From positions 1,922,001 through 1,986,000 of the forward strand of contig CM036636.1 of assembly GCA_020746105.1 (NCBI GenBank): a stretch of 64,000 nucleotides of DNA. Reading direction: 5' to 3'. The position numbers were made by a program, and so were the translations under genes. Positions 34,931 through 46,062 of this stretch are shown piece by piece. Origin of the DNA: Trogon surrucura. Taxonomy: Eukaryota; Chordata; Aves; Trogoniformes; Trogonidae. How positions within the stretch are numbered: position 1 is the stretch's first letter; each line of letters opens with the position of its first letter. The notes under the pieces are model-generated. The model saw only the letters and a program-made list of their open reading frames with translations. It was not told the origin of the DNA and did no database searches.

Positions 34931-37900
34931 CAGGACGAGGGGCGGCGGGTTTAAACTGCAGCCGCGTAGATTTAGGTTAGAGATCAGGAAGAAGTTCTTC
35001 ACTGCGAGGGTGTGAAACCCTGGCACGGGTTGCCCGGAGAGGTGGGGGAGGCCCCGTCCTTGGAGACATTCGGGGTCAGGCCTGAGGGGCCTCCGAGCGA
35101 CCTGATGGAGTTAAAGCTGTCCCTGCTCCCTGCAGGGTGAGCTCCCTGCTCGCCTTTGGAGGTCCCTTCCAGCCCAACACATTCTGTGATTCTATGATTC
35201 TATCAGAGTGGCCAAGGAAGCGTAATTGCTTAAAAGAGGTGCTGCTGCCCCAGCCTGTGCCGTGGGTCTGCTCCCTGCTCGCTCCTCAGGGGAGCCAGGG
35301 AGTGTTCTGCCCCGGAGCGCGGCTTTTCGGGGGGCTGGGGTGGCTCGTGGCGCTCCTGCCAGCAGCAGCCACCAACAGGGACAGCAATGGCTGGTGTTTG
35401 GGCGTCAGGCCTAGAAGGTGGGCATGTCGTTTCCTGAGCAGAGCCCGTGTTTGGTCCCACTTGTTGAGATGAGCAGTCTCTTCTGCCCCAGATCCTCCCA
35501 GAGAAGGGTTCATGCCTCACTGACTTGATGTCCCCTCCGCTTTTCAGGCAGCACCAAGGTCCGAAGCTGTGGGGCCGCTGAAGGATGCTGACCTGCGGGC
35601 GGCCCTGGACGTGCTGCGGTGTTACGACCTGCACTCGGTGGTGGAGGAGTGGTTCGTCGAGGTGCTGCAGACGGACCTTCAGGCAAATATAGCTCCCGAG
35701 TTCTGGAACTGCATTGGCCAGTATGAAAACACAGCTGAGGAGCTCCAATGCTCCTCGCTCCTTCTGGACGCATTTTGTCTTCTCAAGCGCCGCCTGGACC
35801 CTTACCTGAACAGCCTGGAACTTCTGGAGGGGTGGACCAAGGCAGGCTTGCTCCTGGGGACAGGCGCTCAGATGCTACAAGAGAAGGTCTACACCATGTT
35901 CAAAGCTATCCTTTTCTTCTCCACTACCAAATCCTTCCAGGAAATGATCCAGCAGTTCTACAGCCGCACTTTCAGGATATACATGCGGCAGTGGAAGAAA
36001 GGAGAAGATGGAACGAATGAGTGCGAGAGCAGCATGAGTGAGACCGAGCAGGAGAGCGATACAGAGGAGGGTGGAGGAGAGAGCCCGCTCTGCGCAGGCT
36101 GCGGCAGCAAGAGAGAGGAGTGCTGGTGCACCAAAGCCATGGAGCAATTTCAGCAGCTCAATGACATCCTGTACGTAGGTGGCGGCGTGGTGGCTGTCGC
36201 TCAGAATGAGCAGATGGTTGGGATGGGGAGCAGCAGCAGGTTTTCTTGGTATCTGAAAACCAGAGGAGTTAGGCTGTATCGTGGTCCTGGGCAGAGAACC
36301 TGACGCAGGGTTGCTGACGGGTGGTAGAACTAAAGCACATCTTTAGATGCAAAGTTCCTCTCCCTGGGTATGAGAGTATCTTTCTCTTGCTTTTCTGTGC
36401 ACAGTGAAGCAAACTCTGCTAAATGAAGAAGCTTTTGGTGGCTAGAAAATAGCGTTTCTGAGGAAGAAGGGATAGCAGTAGTGTCACGTGTTCTATATGT
36501 AGTTATACATGTAGTGCATCTATGTGTGCTCTCGGAGCGTTTGAGCTAAGGGCCAGGCCTGTGTCTGTGGAGCATACAGAGAAGAAGGTGCCTTCGTGTA
36601 GTTAGATTTTCTCTATTTGCTTGTACCTTTGCTTCTGAATCGGGTCGCTGTCCGTGCCTGTAGGCGCCGGCTGAATTTGCTGGAGAGAGTGAGCGCCGAC
36701 GCGGTGACGACAATCTTGCACAGGATGATAGAGGAGAGGATGGAGCAGCGGTGCCGAGGGGAATACGAGCACTCCTTTCTGAACGAGTTCCAGGAGGTAA
36801 GGAAAGCATGTGGGCAGCCTTTGGGAATGTGCAGCCGCTCCTGCTCCTGCTTTAGCAGCTCAGGCTTTAGCCTGAAGACACCTGGCTGAGGACTGTGACT
36901 CCCAGTGCCTCTGGCAGAAGAGGTGGTTAAAACTCCTCGTTTTGTTTATGTTAGAGAGGAAGGTTTGCTCTGACCTGTGCATAACGAACTGTTGTATTTC
37001 ACCTGGTCAAGTCCGTAGTCATGGAGGAATTTCTGTGGTTCTGTTTTACAAACTGCAGGAACACGTAGTGCCACCTAGCCTGCAGAGAGTCATAGAGTCA
37101 TGGAATGGTTTGGGTTGGAAGGGACTGTAAAGATCATCCAGTCCCAACCCTCGGCCATGGGCAGGGACGCCTCCCACTAGACCAGGTTGCTCCAGCCTGG
37201 CCCTGAACACTTCCAGGGATGAGGCATCCACAGCTTCTCTGGGCAACCTGTGCCAGGATCTCACCACCCTCACAGTGAAGAATTTCTTCCTAATACCTAA
37301 TCTAAATCCACCTTCTCTGAACCTGTTACACCTCATCCTATCACTGCACTCCCTGACGTCCCTCCCCTTCTTTCCTGTAGCTCCCTTTAAGTGCTTTAAG
37401 AACCTCCTGCTGTGTAGGTGGGCTCATAAGTGGAATTTGGATGGCTGTTTTCTTTTTTCTTCTCAATTTTTCACCATCCCTTTAAAATACTTCACAAAGG
37501 TGGGAGGTGGTGCTTTGCAACTGATCTCGCCAATGGGCCACGTACAGAATTAAAAATCCTTCCTTGCACCTCCCCAGTTGTTTTCCTGCTACCTTAAACC
37601 CAATTTGTGTTGGGCTCTTTACCCAGGGTGACCTTAAAATGAAGTTCGTCGCTGGGTTATGGCTCTTCTAGGATACAGTCCTGGCTCTGCGCTCTTTGTT
37701 CCTCGATGCGTGACCTTGTCTTTGCCTGTGTTGAGGAACAGCTCTGCAGTGGGGTTGCCATGCAAACCAGGCTGCTCCCTGTGGTTGCCCTGGTTCCCTC
37801 GCTGTTTGCCATGTGAGCTGCTTTTGTCGTCCACAAACACAGACAGTCCTTTTATGTTTACTTCCCTTTAGTTGCTGTGCAACACTTTTTTTATTGGACC

Positions 37901-40900
37901 TAGCGCCCAATGCTTTTGGGTGACCTGGAGATTAAGGATATTTTAAGAGCACTGGAGAAAATGCAACTCTGTTCCACTTGTCGGACGTTGCAGAAGGTTT
38001 CCTTACTCCCACCTCTCTGGCATGTCTGGCCGCAGAATATCGGAGCATGCCAGAAGTAGGAAAAGACTGTATTTAAAAAATAAGAAAAAAACCCAACAGA
38101 AGGGGCATCCAAATTGAGAAGATAGTTTAAAAAAACAAAAAAAAAATGTGCAAGCCTGGCAAGCTAAAGGGAAAATAGAAGTCTGAGAAGCAGTTCACTG
38201 AAAGTGCTGACAGCAAACCCGCTTTTCAGATGCAGCAGCCGCCTGGAGGGTCGGTTGCTAATCAGGGAATAGCAGGAGCTTGCAGGGAAGATAAACCCAT
38301 GGGGGAAAATGGGTTGGTTTGATAATAGTTGTGTTCCTTAAAATCGAGTCACTTTGCCTCAGTTGTAGTCCTCTCCTTTTGTCCTTTAGGAGGACTCTTT
38401 GTCAACTTTTCCATGGTTTTGCCCAGGTCGATGCCCAGGGGTTCTGTAGTTCTCTGGTTTGTCCTGCCTTGTGTTTAGCGGTGCATTCCTTCAGTGTTTG
38501 GTCATTCAAGTAGATAATTAAGGATTAACGTAATCAAAGCAACTCCGGACTTAGCAGTTTTGTTTCAGGCTGTCTAAATGCAGTTATCCAAAGAAATTAA
38601 TATTTCCTAGCTATTAACTGAAATACCATCCCAGGAAGTGCTACACACTGGCCACCGTAAAGGAAAAATAAAATTAAAAAACCCCACTTCTTTTGAATAT
38701 CTACATAGTGTAGTTGAGTGCGCTTGAAATCTGACCGTTACACATTTCTCTGTAGAAAACCAAATCTCAGATATAAAAAAATGAACCTTCTGATCCTGTC
38801 AGTTCAGGGTTTTATTTTACTATTTGGTGACTAAGCTGGTATTCAAAGTCTTGATTTCTAGTGCCTGGGTTTGGTTGGTAAGAGTGTGCCTGAGAGTCCT
38901 TGCTTGCCCTTCACTGGTCTCAGGAGTAACAGGAATTTTGGGCCAAAGACAAGGCGATGGGTGATTTACTCGTATCCTCATAGAGAGAATACTTCTGCAA
39001 GTAGAGAACAGAAAGGAGTTCTTCAAGAATAGAACAGTCTGCAAGTTTTTTGAATATACCCCGTCCTTTTTGGAGCCCAGCACCTGTGCGCAGTCCTCAG
39101 TCACCCCTTATCTTCTCAAGCACGTCTGCATAGTCTGTATCCTGTATCTTTAGTTAAAGTTCATATTCTTTCACCTGGGCTTTCCCCAGCCGGGACCCAG
39201 GCCAGGGTGCACCTGGGGAGCAGCTGCAGGTGATGCTGTCCTTGGCTGGCTGCTCATTTCTGCTTGCTGGGGTAAGCGTGGGCTGTGGTTGGGCATCCAG
39301 CTGTGGTGTTCCCCACCTCTGTGCTCTCCCTCTCCTTGCGCAGTGGATTGAGAAAGTGATTGGCTGGCTCAGCAGGGTTTTTCTGCAAGACGGGCCTTTG
39401 GCACGCTCCTCTCCAGAAGCCAGTAGCACCCTGAAGCGCTGGCGGTGCCACGTCCAAAGGTTCTTCTACCGCATCTACGCCAGCATGCGCATCGAAGAGC
39501 TCTTCAGCATTATTCGAGGTAGGTGTGATCCATTCGGTGTTCATTCCCTCTTGGACTGGATGGACAGTGGCTCTGTCTCCATCTCCTGACACGCCACGCT
39601 GCCTCCCCCTGCCTTCCCATGGAGCATGGCACCATTCCTAATCACTGCTTGGTTTGTAGACTTCCCAGAGTCAAAGCCTGCTGTGGAGGACCTCAAGTTC
39701 TGCCTGGAAAGGACTAACCAGAGGCAGCAGCTGCTCAGCTCCCTGAAAAGTGCGCTGGAAATGCGACTTCTGCATCCTGGTGGGTTTTCCATCCCTATGC
39801 GGGTCATAACACTGTAAAGAGCCTGGGTGTGAGTGGGGATCTACTGGGAGCCGCCACGCGGTTTCGTGTTTGAGAGGCAGCACACATCGCGTGCTCTCTG
39901 TGCCAGAGCGTGCCTGGGCCGCAGGAGCTCGTTATATCCCAGCCCCTTCTTGCCTCATCTTTGCAGTACAGTGAGGAGCTGAGCCAGAAGTTTAGCTTTT
40001 GTCCAGGTGGGTAGAGGCTTCTCTGCTGCGTGTGGTCGGGGCTCAGCCAGTTTGTTGTAGTCTCTGAGCCTGTGTTCATGGTTGGAACTGGTTTCTCAGA
40101 CATACAGATCCCGTCTCTCCCTTTAGCTGAGGCAACAGGGCAGCAAGCACTCCAACTCTGTAAATGGAACAAAGGGCTTGGAGCACCCGAGCTCAGAGCT
40201 CTGCTCTGGGGCTCTGACTCTCTTTGCCCCATTCTCGTAGGAGTCAACACATCCGACATCATCACTCTGTACATCTCGGCCATCAAGGCCTTGCGGGAGC
40301 TTGACCCCTCCATGGTTATCCTGGAGGTCGCCTGCGAGCCCATCAGGAAGTATCTGAGGTAAGAGGCTCGCCGGGCTGGCTTACCCGTCCCCTCTCCCTC
40401 CCCTTCCTGTCACTTGTCCTGCTTCTCTTGCCTGTCGGCAGGACTCGAGAGGACACGGTGCGGCAGATTGTGGCTGGTCTCACGGGGGATGCTGAGGGCT
40501 CTGGTGATCTTGCAAACGAGCTGTCAAAAGCTGACCCGGTGACCCTGGAGAACGGCCAGGAGAGTGACGATGACATCTCAGAACCAGGGGACTGGGTTCC
40601 TGACCCAGTTGATGCAGATCCAGGTTAGATGCCGAGACCAGAAGTCCTGGCAGCCCGCTCTTTGCCTGCTGGGCTGCAGTCCTGAGCAGCTCATCTGCTG
40701 CTCCTCTAGTGCTGAGGTGGACTGGAGCAGGTTTCTGTTAATCTTACAGTGTTGTCTGTTGGCTTTCACTAGGAAAATCAAGTTCCAAGCGTCGGTCCTC
40801 GGACATCATCAGCCTGCTTGTAAGCATCTATGGCAGCAAGGACCTGTTCATCAACGAATACCGCACGCTTCTGGCTGACCGGCTGCTCCATCAGTTCAAT

Positions 40901-43900
40901 TACAGTGCTGAGAGGTGAGGTCCAAGTGTTGAGCCCCAGGGCTTTCCTGATAAAGGTGTGCTTCGGACTTAGTCCTCTGAATGGCTCTTTCTGGAACCAG
41001 GAGTGTCTTTGGCCATTTCCTCTGCAGCTTTGGGTTTCTGTTGAGAATTTCATGCACTCGCCTCTTTGCGGGCTGCTTTCTGCTCACTCCTGCCCTTGAC
41101 CTGCACTACTAGGGCAGCGTGTAGGAAACTGGAGGCACCGACACCCTCTTGGCTCCATCCCACATGTTCTGATGGCCCTCACGACCTTCACAGGCTGCTT
41201 AGGTTCTCCAGAAGATGTCCAAGTAAGATGCTAGGAGGCAGATAATGTTCCTTGCAGGGTTTCCTAGGAAGAGCACCCTTGTGCCAGGGACGGCCTTTTT
41301 GGCTGCTCTGCAAGGGCTGGAGGCCAAGCTGGAATCACCTGCCTGAGCAACTCGTGTCTCTCTGACCTGTTGTTTCTCTTACCAGGGAAATCCGCAACGT
41401 GGAGCTGCTGAAGCTGCGGTTCGGCGAAGCTCAGATGCATTATTGTGAAGTCATGTTAAAAGTAATTTATTTATTTGTTTTTTTTTAAAATTCAGGTCCT
41501 GGGTGTTTGAGCTCAGTGGGGAAAGGGGAGGACTTGAGGAGTGACCCAAAAAAGACCTTTTAGGAAAGTTGGGTTCCTCGAATCCCAGTGAGGGGGCTGG
41601 TTTGTGACAGGCAGAAGCGCATTCAAAATCATTCCTGTTTTTTAAGCCCTGTGGGTTTGTTTTTCGACTGTGGGGTTTGGTTGCTCTGCCTTTCCTGTGG
41701 TACAGTGTCCTGGCATTGAAGTGTCAGGCTCTTCCAGCTGCTCTAGTGTTGGAACTCTGGAGTTTAATTCACTTGGAGCGCTGTGGGAAGAACATGGGTC
41801 TGGAGGGACTCGTGTTGAGTTGTAAGCTCTTCCCTACAAATGTTTCTGGGTGTGTAGAGGACTTTCTGGTAGACACAGATGATTGTGTCCTTTCCAATGT
41901 CCCCATCATCGTCTGGAGACAACACTAGTCACCTTGTTTAAGCTTCTTTCTTACTAAGGGTTGGCACTGTCTTGGAAGAGAAGGAGCAGCCTGAGCTTCC
42001 TCTGCCTTTTCCAGGACATGGCTGACTCGCGACGCATTAATGCCAACATTCGCGATGAAGAGGAGAAGCTCCCGGAGGAGGAGAGGCCACCATTCAGCCT
42101 CGTTGCCGTTATCCTGTCGAGTGAGTTTTGGCCACCGCTGAAAGAGGAGAAGCTAGAGCTTCCAGAGCAGGTCAAGGAAGCCATGGAAGCCTATTCCAAG
42201 AAGTATGAGAAATTAAAGGTGAGGCAACCTTAACCCTCCTTAAAAAAAGGTGTATGCTGTTCAGCCTTGGTTACATAGCCTGGGTTTTGTGAAGTCCCCT
42301 TGAACTTCCCTTAAGTTTTAGCTGCTGGTACACCCACACCGATGCGGTGGAACCCCAGAGACCTTCAGTTTTGAGTTGGAGTTAGAAGCTGTGCTAGCTT
42401 AGCTGTTGCCAAAAGAAGGATTTATCTCTTTATGGGGTGCCTAGGTCGTTGTAGTGGTTGCAGTTAGGGAAGAATTTTCTAAAATATGCCGGTGTTTGTT
42501 ATTTAAATGGGTGCTGAGGTGGTTCTTGGGCATCTTAAGTCTGGTCTAAGCTTGTTTGCTGAAGTTCTGTAGTAGTCAGAGTGACATCCTGGCCCATTGA
42601 GCCTCTCTTCTCCAGTTCTCTGGCAGTCTCCTCCTCTGTCCTCTTGAAAAGAAGCTTTTTTAGCATGGTCTCATTTTAAGCTTCACTTAGTCTGGAGTCA
42701 GGTGAAAGTTGCTTCCTCTTCTGTCTGTGGTCTCTCCTGGGTTGTTTCATTCATTTCTGGAGGATCTGTGGCCTCCCTGTTAGACCACTGAGGTGCAAGG
42801 GTTTCTGTTCAGCTTGACTAGGGCTCAGAGAAGAGTCCTTGTCTTTATAAACAGCACAGCAAGGCGGGAAACAGGGGTCCAGAGCAAATCCAAGCAACCG
42901 TGCAGTGTTCTTCTGTTCTCCAGGCACTTGATCGTGGCAGTTAGTCAGGGAGAGAAGGCTCGGGGGCATCTTGCTCTGCACATACACAAGGGCTTGAAAG
43001 CAGGAGCATCTCTCTGGGAATCAAGCAGAGATGTAGGTTGCTTCCAGAGCTGTAGTCTTGGCTTTATCTTGCAGATTCTCATCTGGTGAAGTGCAGAGCA
43101 CACACCGGGAGCACGGATGGTCCAGATCTAGCTGCCAGGCCAGTGTAGTGTCTGTGCACACATGCAGATGGTTCTTTGCATCCAGCTTGAACACAATTTG
43201 GTGTCTCGTACAGATGTTCCTCTTTGCTTGTCTGCTTGTGCTCTGACTCCACTTCAGGCTTGGTTTTCTATATTCTTTCTTGAACTTATCATTATACACC
43301 GGATGATACATGCCGTGAGGCTGGGAAGGTCATAGCTCTAGATTCTGTCTCTTCTGCTGTAGTTACGTGCCAGATGTGGATGCCAGCTGATTTCTCTACC
43401 TGTAAAAACTTAGGAGATGATGCAGGAGGGGATGCGAGGGAGAAGCCTCCTTGAGCACCTTCAAAGCAAGCAGTGCTCTTTTGACATTAGTAATCAGGAG
43501 AGATCTTCTGTCCCAGTTGAGTATTTATTTTCTGGGAGGAATTTGTCCTGAGTTGAATTTGTCCAGTGTTTCCTAAACGTGTGCTTACCCTGCTGGAGAA
43601 CTGAGTGACTGCCTTTCAGGCAGGAGCGGGGCATTGCCCTATGGCAAGGGCTGAACAACACCTGGTGGTGGAGGAGCATTTGCAATAACGAAGCGCTTAG
43701 TGGTTCCTGTTAGATCTGCCCTGAGTGGCTGCTCCTCCCTTTTTCCAGGCCATGAGGACCCTGAACTGGAAGTACCACCTGGGCCTGGTGAGCTTGGACG
43801 TGGAGCTGGCAGATCGCACCCTCTCTCTGTCCGTCTCCCCGGTGCACGCCGCCATCATTCTGCACTTCCAGACCAAGAGTGAGTGCCAGCACGCTCCCCG

Positions 43901-45821
43901 TGTGTGGCGAGGGAGGCCGTGGTCCCTGGGTGGCTGAAGGAGCTGAGTGCTCTGGCAGCAGGACTAAGACCTGATTCCTGGGCTTGGATGTGGGATCTAA
44001 GGAGCTGGGGCTGTTCAGGTTGAAGAAGAGGAGGCTGAGGGGAGACCTTATCACTCTCTACAACAACCTGAAAGGATGTTGTAGAGAGGTTGGTGCTGGT
44101 CTCTTCTCACAAGTAATTAGTGATGGAACAAGAGGGAACGGCTTCAGACTGCAACAGGGGAGGGTTAGACTGGACATCAGGAAAAAATTTTTTGCAGCAA
44201 GAGTAGTCAGAGATTGGCACAGGCTGGCCAGGGAGGTGGTGGAGTCCCCATCCCTGGAGGTGTTTAAAGGTCATTGAGATGTGGTGTTGGGGGAGATGGT
44301 TTAGGGGTGAGCTTTGTAGAGTAGGGTTAGTGGTTGGACTCGATGATCCCAAGGGTCTTTTCCAACCTGAATGATTCTATGATCTACTGCAGGGCTCAAC
44401 CAGGTCTCCTCGGAGACAGCACCTGGCAGGGCCGCAGCTCAGCACCCGGGCTGCCTTCACGCAGTCACTGCACACAGCTACTCGCTTCTGGCTCCCAAGC
44501 CTTCCCCACCCCTTTGTCAAGGCCTGGCATGCAGGGGGAGGTTGGCAGGTCTTTTTTTTCCTCTCTCCTCTCTTCTCTTTCCTTCTTCTCCTTCCCTCCT
44601 TTCTGACATCTGTGGTCTCCGCAGGTACGTGGACACTGACAGAGCTGAGTGAAGTGCTAAAGGTGCCCGTGACATCGCTGAAGCGTAAGATGACGTTGTG
44701 GCTGCAGCAGGGCGTCCTGCGTGAAGAGCCCCAAGGTACCTTCACCGTGATTGAGGAGGAGCAGAAGGACCAGGTGGAGAAGGTCGTTCTGATAGACAGT
44801 GACGAGGAGGGGGACTCTGCCATGGCATCACAGGCTGACCAGAAAGAAGAAGAGCTGCAGGTACCGTCCATGTGTCTCGGCTGGTTGCGAAGCCAGCAGG
44901 ATGATGTAAACATCCTGTGCTTTTGGCTTTGGGGAATCTGATTAAGGTGATGGAATTAATTTGCACTTTGGCCGTGCGTTTTCCACTGCAAGTGGATGAG
45001 TTGGACACGAGAGTTTTTTGAAGTGGGTATTGCTCACTGGTACAGGTGCTGGATCGCAGCCTTCCCTCCATGAAAGTGCCAGGCAACTATTTGAACATCT
45101 CTAAATCTGTTTGTTTTTTCATTTAAAAAAACCCCAAAAACTCTGAGACATGATTTCATATTTGAAAACAGTCATAACTTATTTGGATTCACCCAAGCAG
45201 CGCTTTTTGCCACTTAGGCTGTCAGTAAGGCTTAGCCAGCACTAACAGCTGGACCTTTGCCTTCTCTGTGTTGTGGTTCCTGGACCCTTCCAGTGCTTTT
45301 CCTACCAGCGCGTCACGTCGTGTGTGTGTTGTGCCACTGTGCAGCGCGGAAGTGTCATACTGGTGTTTATCCACTGAGGGTCATGCACGTACTGCACGCC
45401 CAATCCTGCTTTCTAGCTGCACGTCCCGACACCTGATGCTGCTCTTGGATATTTCCTTTTTAAAAACCACGTGCTTGTGTCTGAGAGCAGAACTTACTAC
45501 CAGCCACAACCCTGCTCTGCTTTTGGGATGTGCTAAAGCACCCCTTTTCTCGGTGGTGTAGGTGTCAGTGTGGTTTAATGTTGCTTGTGTGTCTCCCCCC
45601 CCCCGCAGCTGTTCTGGACGTACATCCAGGCTATGCTGACCAACCTGGAGAGCCTGTCCCTGGAGAGGATTCACAGCATGCTGAAGATGTTTGTGATGAC
45701 AGGCCCGGTGGTTACAGAAATCGATATACAAGAGCTGCAGGGTTTCCTCCAGAAAAAAGTCCGGGACCAGCAACTTATCTACTCCGGAGGTGTCTATCGC
45801 CTGCCCAAGAACTGCAACTAG
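34653..45821 (+). CDS. ANAPC2: ANAPC2 (anaphase-promoting complex subunit 2), complete, 13 coding exons
   Basis: APC2 is the cullin-like scaffold of the APC/C ubiquitin ligase; it pairs with the RING subunit APC11 to ubiquitinate cyclin B and securin in the nucleus and cytosol. Coding exons: 34653-34736, 35548-36170, 36664-36796, 39344-39518, 39660-39779, 40241-40358, 40442-40623, 40773-40914, 41386-41461, 42015-42218, 43749-43878, 44625-44860 and 45609-45821 (TAG). All are GT-AG and phases add up to 2436 nt, 811 aa (human 822). Exon 2 ends at ...GACATCCT before GTACGT, fixing a split Leu codon. Seen in order: N-terminal helical repeats; [13 protein letters not shown] (about 209-221), a CxxCx6CxC cluster that could bind zinc; cullin homology ([20 protein letters not shown], from about 478); an acidic linker ([20 protein letters not shown]); and a C-terminal winged helix (about 741-811, ending [11 protein letters not shown]). 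Three CR1 fragments sit in its introns. Confidence 0.96.
34930..35203 (+). mobile_element. CR1 LINE 3' fragment in ANAPC2 intron 1
   Basis: The segment contains GGTTTAAACTG, TTAGAGATCAGGAAGAAGTTCTTCACTG, CGGGTTGCCCGGAGAGGTGG and the terminal TTCTGTGATTCTATGATTCTAT. These are the diagnostic 3' UTR and octamer-type end of avian CR1. It is a 5'-truncated copy in sense orientation, with substitutions indicating considerable age. Confidence 0.92.
36797..39343 (+). other. ANAPC2: ANAPC2 intron 3 (2.5 kb)
   Basis: The longest ANAPC2 intron is flanked by GTAAGG and GCGCAG. It contains an antisense CR1 fragment at 37088-37390. The remainder is AT-richer, with no recognisable coding segment. Confidence 0.8.
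37088..37390 (-). mobile_element. CR1 LINE 3' fragment, antisense, in ANAPC2 intron 3
   Basis: The plus strand shows TCATAGAGTCATGGAATGGTTTGGGTTGG followed by AAGGGACTGTAAAGATCATCCAG and CCTCACAGTGAAGAATTTCTTCC. This is the reverse complement of the CR1 3' end. It is 5'-truncated and closer to the CR1 consensus than the intron 1 copy. Confidence 0.94.
44000..44385 (+). mobile_element. CR1 LINE 3' fragment in ANAPC2 intron 11
   Basis: Sense-oriented segment with GGGGCTGTTCAGGTTGAAGAAG, GAGGCTGAGGGGAGACCTTATC, a TGGACATCAGGAAAAAATTTTTTGC block and the ending TTCCAACCTGAATGATTCTATGATC. Length and order fit a CR1 3' end of roughly 390 bp. It interrupts the intron without touching either splice site. 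Confidence 0.92.
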
Positions 45822-46056
45822 ACCGCAAGCGTCCCTGCTTTCTCCTCTGCCTCCCTGCTCCACGTCGGTGCTTGGCTCACTGGTGCTGCCCACCTCTCGG
45901 CAGCCCGCTGGGTAGTTTCTCGGCTCTGGGGGTTTACTGTGTCTTTCTCCTTAAGTGCAGCTGCAGCCTGGGCTGTGCACCCCACAACTTCTGGGACTGG
46001 GCTTCCTGCATTGCTTATCCTGCCGTACGTGCGTGTGTGGGCCCACTTCACTGGTT

Positions 46057-46062
46057 AATAAA
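46057..46062 (+). terminator. ANAPC2: Polyadenylation signal of ANAPC2
   Basis: AATAAA lies 236 bases after the ANAPC2 stop codon, giving a short 3' UTR. A T-run follows at 46071. Confidence 0.75.

Noticed and set aside
34229-35026. 265-codon minus-strand frame as a longer SSNA1
   Set aside because: The upstream part overlaps the ANAPC2 first exon and a CR1 element. The frame runs through two introns; the conserved start is the Met at 34600.
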